A stretch of 64,000 bases of DNA from Stenotrophomonas sp. SAM-B (GCF_013387485.1 NZ_JABBXB010000002.1:568405-632404), one strand, 5' to 3'. Numbered from the stretch's first letter, positions 7,746-16,849 are shown. Notes: generated from the letters alone by a model not told the origin. Program-made: numbers and translations.

Positions 7746-10700
7746 TCAGGCAACGGGGGTCTTTTCCGCTCGGACCTTGAACCAGATGGCATACATCGCC
7801 GGGAGGAACACCAGCGTCATCACGGTGCCGGCGATGGTGCCGCCGATCAACGTGTAGGCAAGCGTTCCCCAGAACACCGAATGGGTCAGCGGGATGAAGG
7901 CAAGCACCGCTGCCAGGGAGGTCAGGATCACTGGACGCGCGCGGTGAACCGTCGCCTCGATGATGGCGTGGAAGGTCTCCATCCCTGCTTGTTCGTTCTC
8001 ATGGATCTGACCAATGAGGATGAGCGTGTTGCGCATCAGGATCCCCGACAGTGCAATCAATCCCACCAGCGCGTTGATGCCGAACGGCTGCTGGAACAGC
8101 AGCAGCGTTGGCACCACGCCAATCAGCCCCAACGGACTGGTCATGAACACCATGATCATGGCCGAGATGGAGCGCACCTGCAGGATGATGATCAGCAAGG
8201 TCACCGCCAGCATGATCGGGAACAGCGGCAGCATGGCGCTCATGGCCTTGCCCGATTCCTCGATGGAACCGGCCTGGGCAATGGCGTAGCCCTCGGGCAG
8301 CGAGGCAATGAGTGGCTCAAGCTGCTTGCTGATCGCTGCGGATACGTCCGGTGGCTGCAGCGCATCGTCGATGTCACCGCGCACGGTGATGGTGGGCACC
8401 CGATCACGACGGCGCAGCACCGGCTCTTCCATCCGGACCTCCACTGTGCCGATCTGGGACAGCGGCACGCGCTGGCCGGCCGCACCGACGAGAGTGAAGT
8501 CCGCAATCCGGCCCGGATCCAGGCGTGTGTCCCCGCCGGATCGAGCGACAACCTCGACGGTGCGGATGTCTTCACGAACAGCCGTGACGGGCACCCCGCT
8601 CAGGAAGAACTGCAACTGCTGCGAGACAGAGGCCGATGTCATGCCCATCGCTTGCAGGCGATCTTGATCCAGCATGAAGTGCAGCGTCGGTGTGCGCACG
8701 CCCCAATCGGTGTTGACCGTGCGCATCATCGGGCTGGCGTGCAGGGTCTGCTCGACCTTGGCCGCAATGCCACGGACGACGTCCGGATCCGGACCACTGA
8801 CCCGATACGCCACTGGGTAAGGCGAGTAAGGCCCGAACACCAGTTGTGTCACCCGCACACGCGCCTCGGGCGCCAAGCCCTCCGCCACCGCTCGGCGAAG
8901 CTTGGCTTTCAAGGCATCACGCTGTTCCTGGCTGTCGGTGCGCACCACGATCTTGGCAAACGCCGGGTCCGGCAGTTCCGGCGAGATGGCCAGATAGAAC
9001 CGGGGCGCGCCCTGACCGATGTAAGCCGTGACGATCTTCGCTTCTTCCTGCGCCGAGAGCCACTTCTCGACCTTCTTGGTGGCCAGGCTGGTCTGTTCGA
9101 TGGCCGTGCCGTAGGGCATCTGCACTTCGACCAACACCTCCGGACGGTCAGAGATGGGGAAGAACTGCTTTTTCACCAGCCCCATGCCCACCACCGAGAG
9201 CACGAACAGTGCGATCACCGAGCCTGCGGCAAGCCACTTGCGCGCAATCACGCGCGCCAGGACCGATCGGAAGCGGTTGTAGCGCGGCGTGTCGTAGAGA
9301 CTGCTGTGCCCGCCTTCGACGGTCTTGAGTTCAGGGAGAAGCTTCACACCCAGGTAAGGCGTAAAGAACACCGCGACCACCCACGACACGATCAGCGCGA
9401 TGCCCACGATCCAGAACATGTTGCTGGTGTATTCGCCCGCAGTGGACCGGGCAAAGCCATTGGGCATGAAGCCCACCGCAGTCACCAGGGTGCCAGCCAG
9501 CATCGGCGCTGCCGTATGGCTCCACGCGTAGGCCGATGCCTTGACCCGGCTGTAGCCCTCCTCCATTTTCACCACCATCATTTCAATGGCGATGATCGCG
9601 TCGTCCACCAGCAGGCCAAGTGCCAGGATCAGCGAGCCTAACGTGATGCGGTCGAAATTCTTGCCGGTTGCGGCCATGACCATGAACACGGCAGCCAGCG
9701 TCAGCGGCACCGCCGCAGCGACCACCACCCCCACCCGCCAGCCCATGCTGACAAAGCACACCAGCATCACCACCAGCAGCGCGGCGAAGAACTTCATCAT
9801 GAACTCGTCGACCGACGCACTGATGTTCACCGCCTGATCGGTGACCTTGTCCAGCGCCATCCCTACCGGGAGGCCCGCATTGATCTTCTTGACCTCCGCG
9901 TCGAGTGAGGCGCCGAGATCCAGGCCGTTCCAGCCGTCACGCATGACGATCCCAAGCAGCATCGCCGGCTCGCCGCCGTTGCGGATCATGAAGGTCGACG
10001 GATCCTCATAACCCCGCTTGACGGTCGCAATGTCCCGCAGTTTCAGCGTCTTACCCTGCGCAATGACCGGCGTATCGCGGATCTTCTCCAGCTGGTCCAG
10101 CGCCCCATCCAGGCGGATGAAGATCTGCGGGCCCATGGCCTCGACCGAGCCTGCGGGCGTCAGGGCATTCTGTCCGTTGAGCGCCCCGAACACCTGCTGT
10201 GGTGTGATGCCAAGGTTCGACAGGCGTTCGTGCGAAAGCTCCACATAGATGCGCTCGGGCTGCTCACCGATGATGTTGACCTTCTTCACGCCAGGCACGT
10301 GCAGCAAGCGCTGGCGCAGGGTTTCAGCGTCGCGTGCAAGCACACGGAACGGCTCACCCTTCGCTTTCAGTGCGAACAGAGCGAAGGTGACGTCCGCATA
10401 TTCGTCGTTGACCATCGGCCCGATCACGCCTGCGGGCAGGTTCGCTGCTTCGTCGGCCATCTTCTTGCGCGCCTGGTAAAACTCCTCCTGCACGGCCGAA
10501 GGCGGCGTACCGTCCTGCAATGTCAGCGTGGTGAAGGACAAGCCAGGCCGCGTGTAGGTTTCGCTGCGGTCATACCAGCGCAGTTCCTGCAGTCGCTTTT
10601 CCAGCTTCTCGGCGACCTGGTCCTGCATTTCCGTCGGCGTGGCACCTGGCCAGGCCGTCACGATGGTCATGACCTTGACGGTGAACGCGGGGTCCTCCGC

Positions 10701-10811
10701 GCGGCCGAGCTGGAAGAACGACACGATGCCGGCAACGGAAATCAGAAAGATCAGAAAGACCGTGATGGCGCGCTCGCGCACCGCAAGCGCGGACAGGTTG
10801 AACCCACTCAC
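7746..10811 (-). CDS. RND-family (HAE1) efflux permease
   Basis: The 1021-residue protein is a full-length inner-membrane RND pump. The first membrane helix is at about residues 14-34 (AITVFLIFLISVAGIVSFFQL). Two large periplasmic loops, each of about 300 residues, follow the first and seventh helices, as in AcrB. The paired aspartates of the proton relay sit in helix 4 (LGLLVDDAIIAIEMM, about residue 403). The start overlaps the stop of the adaptor gene by four bases. No outer-membrane channel gene lies nearby, so a TolC-type channel must come from elsewhere. The closest remembered relatives are TriC/MexK-like pumps; the substrate is unknown. Confidence 0.93.
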   Translation of the reverse strand: MSGFNLSALAVRERAITVFLIFLISVAGIVSFFQLGRAEDPAFTVKVMTIVTAWPGATPTEMQDQVAEKLEKRLQELRWYDRSETYTRPGLSFTTLTLQDGTPPSAVQEEFYQARKKMADEAANLPAGVIGPMVNDEYADVTFALFALKAKGEPFRVLARDAETLRQRLLHVPGVKKVNIIGEQPERIYVELSHERLSNLGITPQQVFGALNGQNALTPAGSVEAMGPQIFIRLDGALDQLEKIRDTPVIAQGKTLKLRDIATVKRGYEDPSTFMIRNGGEPAMLLGIVMRDGWNGLDLGASLDAEVKKINAGLPVGMALDKVTDQAVNISASVDEFMMKFFAALLVVMLVCFVSMGWRVGVVVAAAVPLTLAAVFMVMAATGKNFDRITLGSLILALGLLVDDAIIAIEMMVVKMEEGYSRVKASAYAWSHTAAPMLAGTLVTAVGFMPNGFARSTAGEYTSNMFWIVGIALIVSWVVAVFFTPYLGVKLLPELKTVEGGHSSLYDTPRYNRFRSVLARVIARKWLAAGSVIALFVLSVVGMGLVKKQFFPISDRPEVLVEVQMPYGTAIEQTSLATKKVEKWLSAQEEAKIVTAYIGQGAPRFYLAISPELPDPAFAKIVVRTDSQEQRDALKAKLRRAVAEGLAPEARVRVTQLVFGPYSPYPVAYRVSGPDPDVVRGIAAKVEQTLHASPMMRTVNTDWGVRTPTLHFMLDQDRLQAMGMTSASVSQQLQFFLSGVPVTAVREDIRTVEVVARSGGDTRLDPGRIADFTLVGAAGQRVPLSQIGTVEVRMEEPVLRRRDRVPTITVRGDIDDALQPPDVSAAISKQLEPLIASLPEGYAIAQAGSIEESGKAMSAMLPLFPIMLAVTLLIIILQVRSISAMIMVFMTSPLGLIGVVPTLLLFQQPFGINALVGLIALSGILMRNTLILIGQIHENEQAGMETFHAIIEATVHRARPVILTSLAAVLAFIPLTHSVFWGTLAYTLIGGTIAGTVMTLVFLPAMYAIWFKVRAEKTPVA

Positions 10812-11920
10812 TGATGGGCCCCATCTGCAGCGGTGCTCTTGGCCGTGTCAGCCAGACGAACCACCTGCCCTTCCCGCAACAGGTGTGCGCCAAGCGCCGC
10901 CACGCGATCCGAGGCCTTCAACGCGCCCTCGACCAAGGCCTGATCGTCGCCCAGCTGCTTGACGGCGACCGGCGTCCAGCTGGCTTTGAGCGGCTCACCG
11001 CTGATCACCCATACGCCGGTTCCGGTGCCGGGATCGAACAACGCCCCCAGCGGAACCGCAAACCCAGCCGGGACGCCGGCAGGGGCCGAGCCTGCAAGCT
11101 CGACCGCCACCGTTGAACCCAGCGGCAGTGGGGCGCTGCCCTCTTCCAACGTGTAGCGGGCTTCGAAGGTCCGGGTTGCGGCGTCTGCCGATTCAGAGAG
11201 CACGCGCAACCGCGCGGGGATCTTGCCGCTGCCCCCGAACGAGGACGCCGAGGCCACGGAGCCGATCTGGGGACGCAGCGTCTCGGGCAATTGGACCACT
11301 GCCTCCCTGCTGCCTGCACGGGCAAGCCGGGCGACGATCTGCCCCGCCGCCACAACCTGACCGGGCTCGGCGGAGATGGTCATGACCACCCCATCGGCAT
11401 CGGCAACAAGCGCTGTGTACTGGCTGGCATTGCGCGCAACCCGAGCCTGGGATTCGGCCGCTCCGAGCTGTGCGGCCGCCGCGTCGGCCGCCGCTTTGAT
11501 CTGGTCGTAAGAGGATCGTGACACGACGCCCTGGGCCGCCAGATCGCGATACCGCGCTTCGTCGGCCGTGGCCTGCACGCTCTGCGCACGCGCCGCGATG
11601 ACGGCCTGCTGCTGGGCGGCCGCGGCCAGGTTCAGATCGTTGGGGTCCATCCGGTAGAGCACATCGCCGCGCTTGACCGTCTGACCCGTCTCGACGAGGC
11701 GCTCAGTAAGCTTGCCTCCCACACGGAATGCCAGGTCGCTCTGCACCCTTGCCGCGATGGTGCCGGTAAATGTGCGCGCGTCTCCCGCGCCCGGTTGCAC
11801 GGTGGCAACCCGGACGATGGGCGGCGCGGTCCGGGGGTCGGTGTCATCCGACGTTCCGCAGGCTGCAAGGAACAACGGAACAACACAGGAGATGGCTGTG
11901 AGTACAAAACGGCGCCGCAT
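10808..11920 (-). CDS. RND periplasmic adaptor (membrane fusion) lipoprotein
   Basis: The 370-residue protein starts with a lipoprotein signal (PLFLAAC, lipid cysteine at 21). It then has the usual adaptor order: beta-barrel strand VRVATVQPGAG, barrel-sandwich half (GGKLTERLVETGQTVKRGDVLYR), a helical hairpin rich in Ala and Gln (about 90-150), the second lipoyl half (ADGVVMTISAEPGQVV), and the beta-barrel and membrane-proximal domains. It bridges the pump at 7746-10811 to an outer-membrane channel. It is the first gene after the operator at 11960-11989. The stop overlaps the pump start by four bases. Confidence 0.93.
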   Translation of the reverse strand: MRRRFVLTAISCVVPLFLAACGTSDDTDPRTAPPIVRVATVQPGAGDARTFTGTIAARVQSDLAFRVGGKLTERLVETGQTVKRGDVLYRMDPNDLNLAAAAQQQAVIAARAQSVQATADEARYRDLAAQGVVSRSSYDQIKAAADAAAAQLGAAESQARVARNASQYTALVADADGVVMTISAEPGQVVAAGQIVARLARAGSREAVVQLPETLRPQIGSVASASSFGGSGKIPARLRVLSESADAATRTFEARYTLEEGSAPLPLGSTVAVELAGSAPAGVPAGFAVPLGALFDPGTGTGVWVISGEPLKASWTPVAVKQLGDDQALVEGALKASDRVAALGAHLLREGQVVRLADTAKSTAADGAHQ

Positions 11921-11950
11921 ACAGACTTCCGGAGTGGGGTATCCGGACGC

Positions 11951-11989
11951 ATTCTGTTCCTAGTGACCATTTACGTCAATAGTCACTAG
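11951..11989 (-). promoter_or_regulatory. Palindromic TetR operator with embedded promoter
   Basis: Bases 11960-11989 form a 30-base near-perfect palindrome. The outer arms CTAGTGAC and GTCACTAG match perfectly, and 26 of 30 positions are symmetric. Reading leftward it contains TTGACG (11974-11979), and 17 bases further CAGAAT (11951-11956), a plausible -35/-10 pair for the adaptor gene starting at 11920. A repressor bound here would cover the -35. The right end of the palindrome overlaps the stop codon of the upstream TetR gene at 11986. Confidence 0.75.
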
Positions 11990-12612
11990 CGCAGCGAGGA
12001 CAGACTCCGAAGCACCAGGTCCTGGAGTGCGGTGGGAACTTCCTCATACCAGACCGACAGGTGGGGAAGCGTCACCGGGTTCAGATAGGGCACCAGCACC
12101 TGGTACACCGCGCGGCTGGTCTCTTCCAGCGGCGTTGAGTTCTCAAATGCGCCGGAGACGCGTCCAGCTTCCAGGATCTCTTCGACAAGCTGCCGGATGC
12201 GGCCTTGGTAGGCCTGGGTCGAGGGCCAGTGATCCGTCGCGGCCGCCACGGCAATTTCATAGAGCCGGCGATCCTGGAGGAACAGGCGAAGACTGGCCTC
12301 CACGATGACGGTGAAGAGAACACGAAGCCTTTCAGGTGGCGCTTGAACGCCCTTCAAGGCCGCATGCACCTCGCTTTCGATCTGCCCGAGGCAATTGGCG
12401 CAGATGACCTCCCCGATGGCTTGTTTGGAGGCAAAGAACTTGTAGATGTAGGCCTTGGAGAAACCGATGGCCTTGGCCAGGTCGGACACCGTGGTCTTGT
12501 CGTAGCCGTAGTGACTGAAGTGCGCGGTGGCCGCCTCGATGATCTGCGTGCGCACATCGTGCTCGGCGGGGCCGCGCCCGGCGTCGAGCGCTGCGGAGGG
12601 TGAAATGGACAT
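11986..12612 (-). CDS. TetR-family regulator of the RND operon
   Basis: The 208-residue form starts at the ATG at 12612 (MSISPSAALDAG); a longer in-frame start at 12705 adds residues unlike the family. The helix-turn-helix covers about residues 20-66: IIEAATAHFSHYGYDKTT, then LAKAIGFSKAYIYKFFASKQ. A ligand-binding domain follows. It lies directly upstream of the adaptor gene, 65 bases away in the same direction, with the palindrome 11960-11989 in between. The likely role is local repression of the pump, and the tetR transcript may continue into the pump genes. Confidence 0.88.
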   Translation of the reverse strand: MSISPSAALDAGRGPAEHDVRTQIIEAATAHFSHYGYDKTTVSDLAKAIGFSKAYIYKFFASKQAIGEVICANCLGQIESEVHAALKGVQAPPERLRVLFTVIVEASLRLFLQDRRLYEIAVAAATDHWPSTQAYQGRIRQLVEEILEAGRVSGAFENSTPLEETSRAVYQVLVPYLNPVTLPHLSVWYEEVPTALQDLVLRSLSSLR

Positions 12613-12730
12613 GGGCCAAGGGTAGCGCCGTGGAGTGAACCGGGCAAACGGTGACCGATCGGGTATGGGTTCACCGAAGGCCGTGCGGCCGTCCGTCAAC
12701 GGCACCTCCCCCAGGTTGCCACTCTGCTTT

Positions 12731-13420
12731 TCAAAGCGTCATGCCCGCAGGCGCCGCGCGCTTTTCCGCGCGGTTCACGAGCCAAGTCAGCAACGCGCCA
12801 GGCAGCAGGAAGCCGGCCGTAACCAACACGCCGTGCAGCAGATGCGCGGCCGGCTCATTCAACGTCGCAACATGCTTCATGGGTGACAGCCAGGGCGACA
12901 GGTTGAGAAACGCGATCGCCATCGCCACCGTCGGCCACAGCAGATGCACACCGCGCTTTGCGCAAACACGCCAGGCATAGGCCGTCAGAGCCGCCACAAA
13001 CAGCCCTTCGATGACCCAGGACATCGTCCCCAACTTTCCCCACAGGCCCAGTCCAAGATGCGTTGTCGAGAAGGGGTAGATCGCGAGGTCGGCATTGTGC
13101 ATCGGCCAGTCCGCAAGGAAATGGGAGAACGAGGCGGCAAATGCCATGACCGCGACGGTTCGGTTACGGAAGAAGAGCGCCGCCCATACCGCGGACCACA
13201 GCAGCGCAGCGGCCAGGGAATGATCCCAGTCGATGAACGTCAGATCGAAGAACAGGTAGGGCCCGGCGCTGAGGTTGGGCGTGACCTGATTCCAGCCGAA
13301 GATGATGAACAGGCCATCGAGAATGTCCAGGAATCCGACCCCCATCAGGAGGGGGAGCGTGGGAATCCGGGGAAAGCGGGCCTTCAGGGCCAGCCCGATT
13401 GCGAAGTGTCCGACGTACAT
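12731..13420 (-). CDS. Membrane-bound metal-dependent hydrolase-like protein (DUF457/YdjM-like)
   Basis: The 229-residue protein has about five to six membrane segments with histidine and aspartate motifs that recall the YdjM/DUF457 group: MYVGHFAIGL at the start, IDWDHSL at 63-69 and SHFLADWPMH near 110. The group is annotated as membrane hydrolases by these metal-ligand-like motifs, with no established substrate. The gene is divergent from the Crp/Fnr-type regulator starting at 13483, and the 62 bases between must hold both promoters. It stands alone on its strand, 118 bases downstream of the start of the TetR gene. Confidence 0.75.
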   Translation of the reverse strand: MYVGHFAIGLALKARFPRIPTLPLLMGVGFLDILDGLFIIFGWNQVTPNLSAGPYLFFDLTFIDWDHSLAAALLWSAVWAALFFRNRTVAVMAFAASFSHFLADWPMHNADLAIYPFSTTHLGLGLWGKLGTMSWVIEGLFVAALTAYAWRVCAKRGVHLLWPTVAMAIAFLNLSPWLSPMKHVATLNEPAAHLLHGVLVTAGFLLPGALLTWLVNRAEKRAAPAGMTL

Positions 13421-13482
13421 ATACGGCTCCAGTGCTCGATCCGGTAGATAATCTGCGCGCCCGGGGCTCGAGACTGTAAAAA

Positions 13483-14154
13483 ATGAACACTTTTCCGGAG
13501 GGGGCTTCCTCCGCTGCAGACGGGACGCTCCCCAGCGCCATCAGCGCCCTGCTCACCGACGTAGCGGTTTCCCGGCGCTACCGGAAGGGGCAACTGCTGT
13601 TTGACGAAGGGTCACATCCTGCCGCGATGTTCGGCGTGCTGAGCGGACATGTCGGGGTCAGCCTGGCCGATTCGGACCATGACCAGCGGCTGGCGACCCT
13701 GCTCGGACCCGGTCAATGGTTCGGTGAGGCGCCGCTGCTGGACGCAAAAGCGCGGGCATTCACTGCCATTGCACACGGCGAGTGTCGCATTGCGGTGGTG
13801 ACCGCAACGGCATTCAACGCTGTGATCACCACGCACCCGGAGGCGCTGCTGGCCATCACGAAACTTGTCTGCGCCAGGTATCGTCAAGCGTTGGCCTGGA
13901 TTGAAGACAATGTCCTGCAGTCCTTCGAGGTGCGGCTGGCGCGCAGGGTTCTGGCCCTCTCTCCCGAAGGCGCCACTGCGCTACCCAGGATTTCCCAGGA
14001 ACTCCTCGCGTCACAACTCGGGGTATCCCGCCCTACCCTCAACCGCCAGCTTGCCCGATGGGCACGGCTGGACCTGCTCAGCGTGGGATACGGACGACTG
14101 CAGGTGATCGACAGGAAAGGACTACGACGCTTGGCGCGTGTCTCAGCCCGCTAG
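13483..14154 (+). CDS. Crp/Fnr-family regulator
   Basis: The 223-residue protein has a cyclic-nucleotide-binding-like beta-roll at about residues 20-115 (YRKGQLLFDEGSHPAAMFGVLSGHVGVSL, FGEAPLLDAKARAFTAIA), a long dimer helix, and a C-terminal winged helix (SQELLASQLGVSRPTLNRQLARWARLDLL). The phosphate-binding cassette Arg-Ser/Thr pair of true cAMP receptors is not evident, and there are no clustered N-terminal cysteines for an Fnr iron-sulfur centre, so the ligand is unknown. It is divergent from the membrane protein at 12731-13420, a likely target. Its end overlaps the convergent TetR gene by 12 bases. Confidence 0.87.
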   Translation: MNTFPEGASSAADGTLPSAISALLTDVAVSRRYRKGQLLFDEGSHPAAMFGVLSGHVGVSLADSDHDQRLATLLGPGQWFGEAPLLDAKARAFTAIAHGECRIAVVTATAFNAVITTHPEALLAITKLVCARYRQALAWIEDNVLQSFEVRLARRVLALSPEGATALPRISQELLASQLGVSRPTLNRQLARWARLDLLSVGYGRLQVIDRKGLRRLARVSAR

Positions 14155-14730
14155 ATCAGGTGCATCCGGCAGCCGCGCCAGTATGTCGTCCCGACAGGCA
14201 TCCAGAATCTCGTCGGCCAGCGCCGCATCATCCGGGCAGGACCGCGACAACACCACCGCGCCCACCGCCTGCGCAATCAGGGCAATCCGCCGCGCACGGC
14301 TGCGCTTGGCGGCAGTGGGATCCACCTGGCCCTCGGGAGCTGCTCCCGCTGCCAGCCGCGCTTCGATACCGGTTGCGAACGCAGACTTGACCGACGCCGG
14401 CTGACGCGCGGCATCCGTACACAGCGCCGCCATTGTGCAGCCCTGCCCTGGCGCATCCCGGTGTTCACGGGACAGGTAATAGGTCAGGAACGCACGCAGG
14501 TCGGTCTCGGCCAACGCCTCGGCGGATGCCTCGAAGCCACAGGTCGCAGCTTCAGCCATCAGGTCGGTCTTGGAGGCGAAGTGCTTGTAGAAGCCGCCGT
14601 GCGTGAAGCCCGCGGCCCCCATCAGGTCTGCCACGCCCACGCCATCGTATCCCCGCTCCCGGAACAGCGTGGAGGCGGTTTCAACGATGTGCGCCCGGTT
14701 GGCCTGCGCCTGTGCCTTGGTGACCTTCAT
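14143..14730 (-). CDS. TetR-family regulator divergent from an OYE operon
   Basis: The 195-residue form starts at 14730 (MKVTKAQAQANRAHIVETAS); an upstream in-frame extension to 14778 runs into the promoter region and is unlikely. The helix-turn-helix occupies about residues 12-58 (LFRERGYDGVGVADLMGAAGFTHGGFYKHFASKTDL). The HGGFYKHF motif is typical of the subgroup of small TetR repressors located next to Old Yellow Enzymes and short-chain dehydrogenases. A cysteine in the ligand domain (QGCTMAAL) is a candidate sensor of electrophiles. It is divergent from the enzyme genes at 14910 onward. A copy of its 3' end lies at 3443-3605. Confidence 0.88.
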   Translation of the reverse strand: MKVTKAQAQANRAHIVETASTLFRERGYDGVGVADLMGAAGFTHGGFYKHFASKTDLMAEAATCGFEASAEALAETDLRAFLTYYLSREHRDAPGQGCTMAALCTDAARQPASVKSAFATGIEARLAAGAAPEGQVDPTAAKRSRARRIALIAQAVGAVVLSRSCPDDAALADEILDACRDDILARLPDAPDLAG

Positions 14731-14779
14731 GAACGATGCCCTGCAACGCTGTGCTGCGGAAGTAGGGCACTTTACCACA

Positions 14780-14833
14780 CTTAGATTATGTGCATCATCA
14801 AACTATTGACATCTAAGATTATGGTCATCATCA
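14780..14833. promoter_or_regulatory. Repeats between TetR and OYE genes (candidate operator)
   Basis: Two 18-base direct repeats start 33 bases apart: AGATTATGTGCATCATCA at 14783-14800 and AGATTATGGTCATCATCA at 14816-14833. Inverted CTTAGAT (14780-14786) and ATCTAAG (14811-14817) flank a TTGACA at 14806-14811. No good -10 follows at 17 bases. The location between divergent genes suggests operator function. Confidence 0.5.
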
Positions 14834-14909
14834 TTGCGCCACCCGCCGTCCCAGAGGGGGCTTCGGCCCCTTCGCAACATCCCTCCCAACGATCAGAACC
14901 TCCGCACCC

Positions 14910-16007
14910 ATGACGACCCCGACACTCTTCCAGCCCTACCCCCTTGGTCCGATAACGCTGGCCAACCGCGTCGTTATGGCGCCGCTGACGCGCAACCGCG
15001 CCGGCGCCGGTCTGGTACCCAGTCCATTGGCCGCCACCTACTACGCCCAGCGCGCCTCGGCCGGCCTGATCATCACAGAGGCCACCCAGATCTCGGCCCA
15101 GGCCCAGGGCTACCAGGACACGCCGGGGCTGTACTCGCAGGACCAGATCGACGGCTGGCGTCAGGTCACCGATGCCGTGCATGCCCGGGGCGGGCGCATC
15201 TTCGTGCAGTTGTGGCACGTGGGCCGCATCTCGCACGTGGATCTCCAGCCGGGTAACGCCGCGCCGGTTTCCGCCTCGGCCATTCGCGCGCAGACCAAGA
15301 CCTTCGTCCACAACGGCTTTGTCGAAGTGTCCGAACCCCGCGCATTGGAGATCGACGAGCTGCCGGCCATCGTCAACGACTTCCGCCAGGCTGCCGCCAA
15401 TGCCATCGCCGCCGGTTTTGACGGCGTGGAAATCCACGGTGCCAACGGCTACCTGCTCGAACAGTTCATCAAGGACGGCGCCAACCAGCGCACCGATGCC
15501 TACGGCGGCTCGATCGAGAACCGTGCGCGCATGCTGCTGGAGGTAACCGCCGCCGTGGCCGAGGAGATCGGCGCGGATCGTACCGGCGTGCGCATCTCGC
15601 CGGTCTCGCCGGCCAACGCCATTGCCACGGTCAGCGACCCACAGCCGCAGTACGACTACATCGTCGACCAGCTCAGCGCGCTCGGCATCGTCTACCTGCA
15701 TGTGGTCGAAGGTGCGACGGGCGGCCCACGTGACGTCGCGCCCTTCGATTTCGACGGGCTGCGCGGTCGTTTCAAGGGGACCTATCTGGCCAACAACGGC
15801 TATGACCTGGAGCTGGCCAACGCACACCTCGCCGAAGGCAAGGCGGACCTCGTTGCGTTTGGCCGTGCCTTCATCAGCAATCCTGATCTGGTGGAACGCC
15901 TGAAGACCGGCGCGCTCTTGAACGCATTGAATCCCGCCACGTTGTACGGGGGTGGCGCGGAGGGTTACACCGACTACCCCACATTGACGGACACGACGCC
16001 GCAGTAA
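14910..16007 (+). CDS. Old Yellow Enzyme (alkene reductase, NemA-like)
   Basis: The 365-residue protein is a complete FMN-dependent ene-reductase. It shows PLTRNRA near the start, FVQLWHVGRISH at about 98-109, and the substrate-binding His176/Asn179 pair with the proton-donor Tyr181 in EIHGANGYLLEQF. It also has the flavin-phosphate motifs NQRTDAYGGSIENR and, near the end, DLVAFGRAFISNPDL. It reduces activated C=C bonds of enones, maleimides or nitro-compounds with NAD(P)H in the cytosol. It is the first gene of a set with an SDR and an MDR reductase and is divergent from the TetR gene, which points to induction by reactive electrophiles. Confidence 0.93.
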   Translation: MTTPTLFQPYPLGPITLANRVVMAPLTRNRAGAGLVPSPLAATYYAQRASAGLIITEATQISAQAQGYQDTPGLYSQDQIDGWRQVTDAVHARGGRIFVQLWHVGRISHVDLQPGNAAPVSASAIRAQTKTFVHNGFVEVSEPRALEIDELPAIVNDFRQAAANAIAAGFDGVEIHGANGYLLEQFIKDGANQRTDAYGGSIENRARMLLEVTAAVAEEIGADRTGVRISPVSPANAIATVSDPQPQYDYIVDQLSALGIVYLHVVEGATGGPRDVAPFDFDGLRGRFKGTYLANNGYDLELANAHLAEGKADLVAFGRAFISNPDLVERLKTGALLNALNPATLYGGGAEGYTDYPTLTDTTPQ

Positions 16008-16066
16008 CCCGTTCGACAGCCGCGCATTGCGCCCCCCGTTCGTCCACCCATTTCACGAGACACACC

Positions 16067-16849
16067 ATGAGCCTGCTTCCCACCGTCCTCATCACCGGCG
16101 CCTCCAGCGGCATCGGCACCGTTTACGCCGAACGCTTCGCACGCCGCGGCCACGACCTGGTGCTGGTCGCGCGCGACAAGGCGCGCCTGGACACACTGGC
16201 CGCCCGCCTGCGCCAGGACACCGGTGTGGCCGTCGACGTCCTGCCGGCCGACCTCACCCAGCACACCGATCTGGCCAACGTGGAAGCCCGCCTGCGCGAC
16301 GACGCCCGCATCGGCATCCTGATCAACAATGCGGGCATGGCCCAGTCCGGCGGCTTCACCGCGCAGTCGGCCGACAGCATCCATCAGCTGGTGACACTGA
16401 ATACTCTCGCCCTGACGCGCCTCGCCGCGGCCGTTGCACCGCGACTGGCCGACGCCGGCGAAGGCGCGATCGTGAACATCGGCTCGGTGGTGGGTCTGGC
16501 ACCCGAGTTCGGCATGTCCGTCTACGGTGCGACCAAAGCCTTTGTGCTGTTCCTGTCGCAGGGGCTCAGCCTGGAGCTGTCGCCCAAGGGCGTCTACGTG
16601 CAGGCCGTGCTGCCTGCCACCACGCGCACCGAGATCTGGGAGCGTGCCGGCATCGACATCAATACATTGTCGGAGGTGATGGATGTCGGCGAGCTGGTGG
16701 ATGCCGCCCTGGTCGGCTTTGATCGTCGCGAGACCGTGACCATTCCGCCGCTGCACGTCGCCGCACGCTGGGACACACTGGAGGCATCGCGCCAGGGCCT
16801 GCTCTCGGACGTCCGGCAGGCGCAGGCTGCGGAGCGCTATCGCCCATGA
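16067..16849 (+). CDS. Short-chain dehydrogenase/reductase
   Basis: The 260-residue classical SDR has the dinucleotide motif TGASSGIG (10-17), NNAG (87-90), and the catalytic Ser140, Tyr153 and Lys157 in SVYGATKA. The sequence resembles the DltE/YqjQ-like subgroup with the proline-rich LPATTRTEIW segment after the active site. The substrate is unknown. It starts 59 bases after the OYE gene, and its stop overlaps the next gene by four bases, so it belongs to one transcription unit with it and probably with the OYE. Confidence 0.9.
   Translation: MSLLPTVLITGASSGIGTVYAERFARRGHDLVLVARDKARLDTLAARLRQDTGVAVDVLPADLTQHTDLANVEARLRDDARIGILINNAGMAQSGGFTAQSADSIHQLVTLNTLALTRLAAAVAPRLADAGEGAIVNIGSVVGLAPEFGMSVYGATKAFVLFLSQGLSLELSPKGVYVQAVLPATTRTEIWERAGIDINTLSEVMDVGELVDAALVGFDRRETVTIPPLHVAARWDTLEASRQGLLSDVRQAQAAERYRP

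Noticed and set aside
7743..9641. 632-residue plus-strand frame antisense to the RND pump
   Set aside because: Extreme His/Gln/Arg content and no motif; the pump frame is unbroken and conserved.
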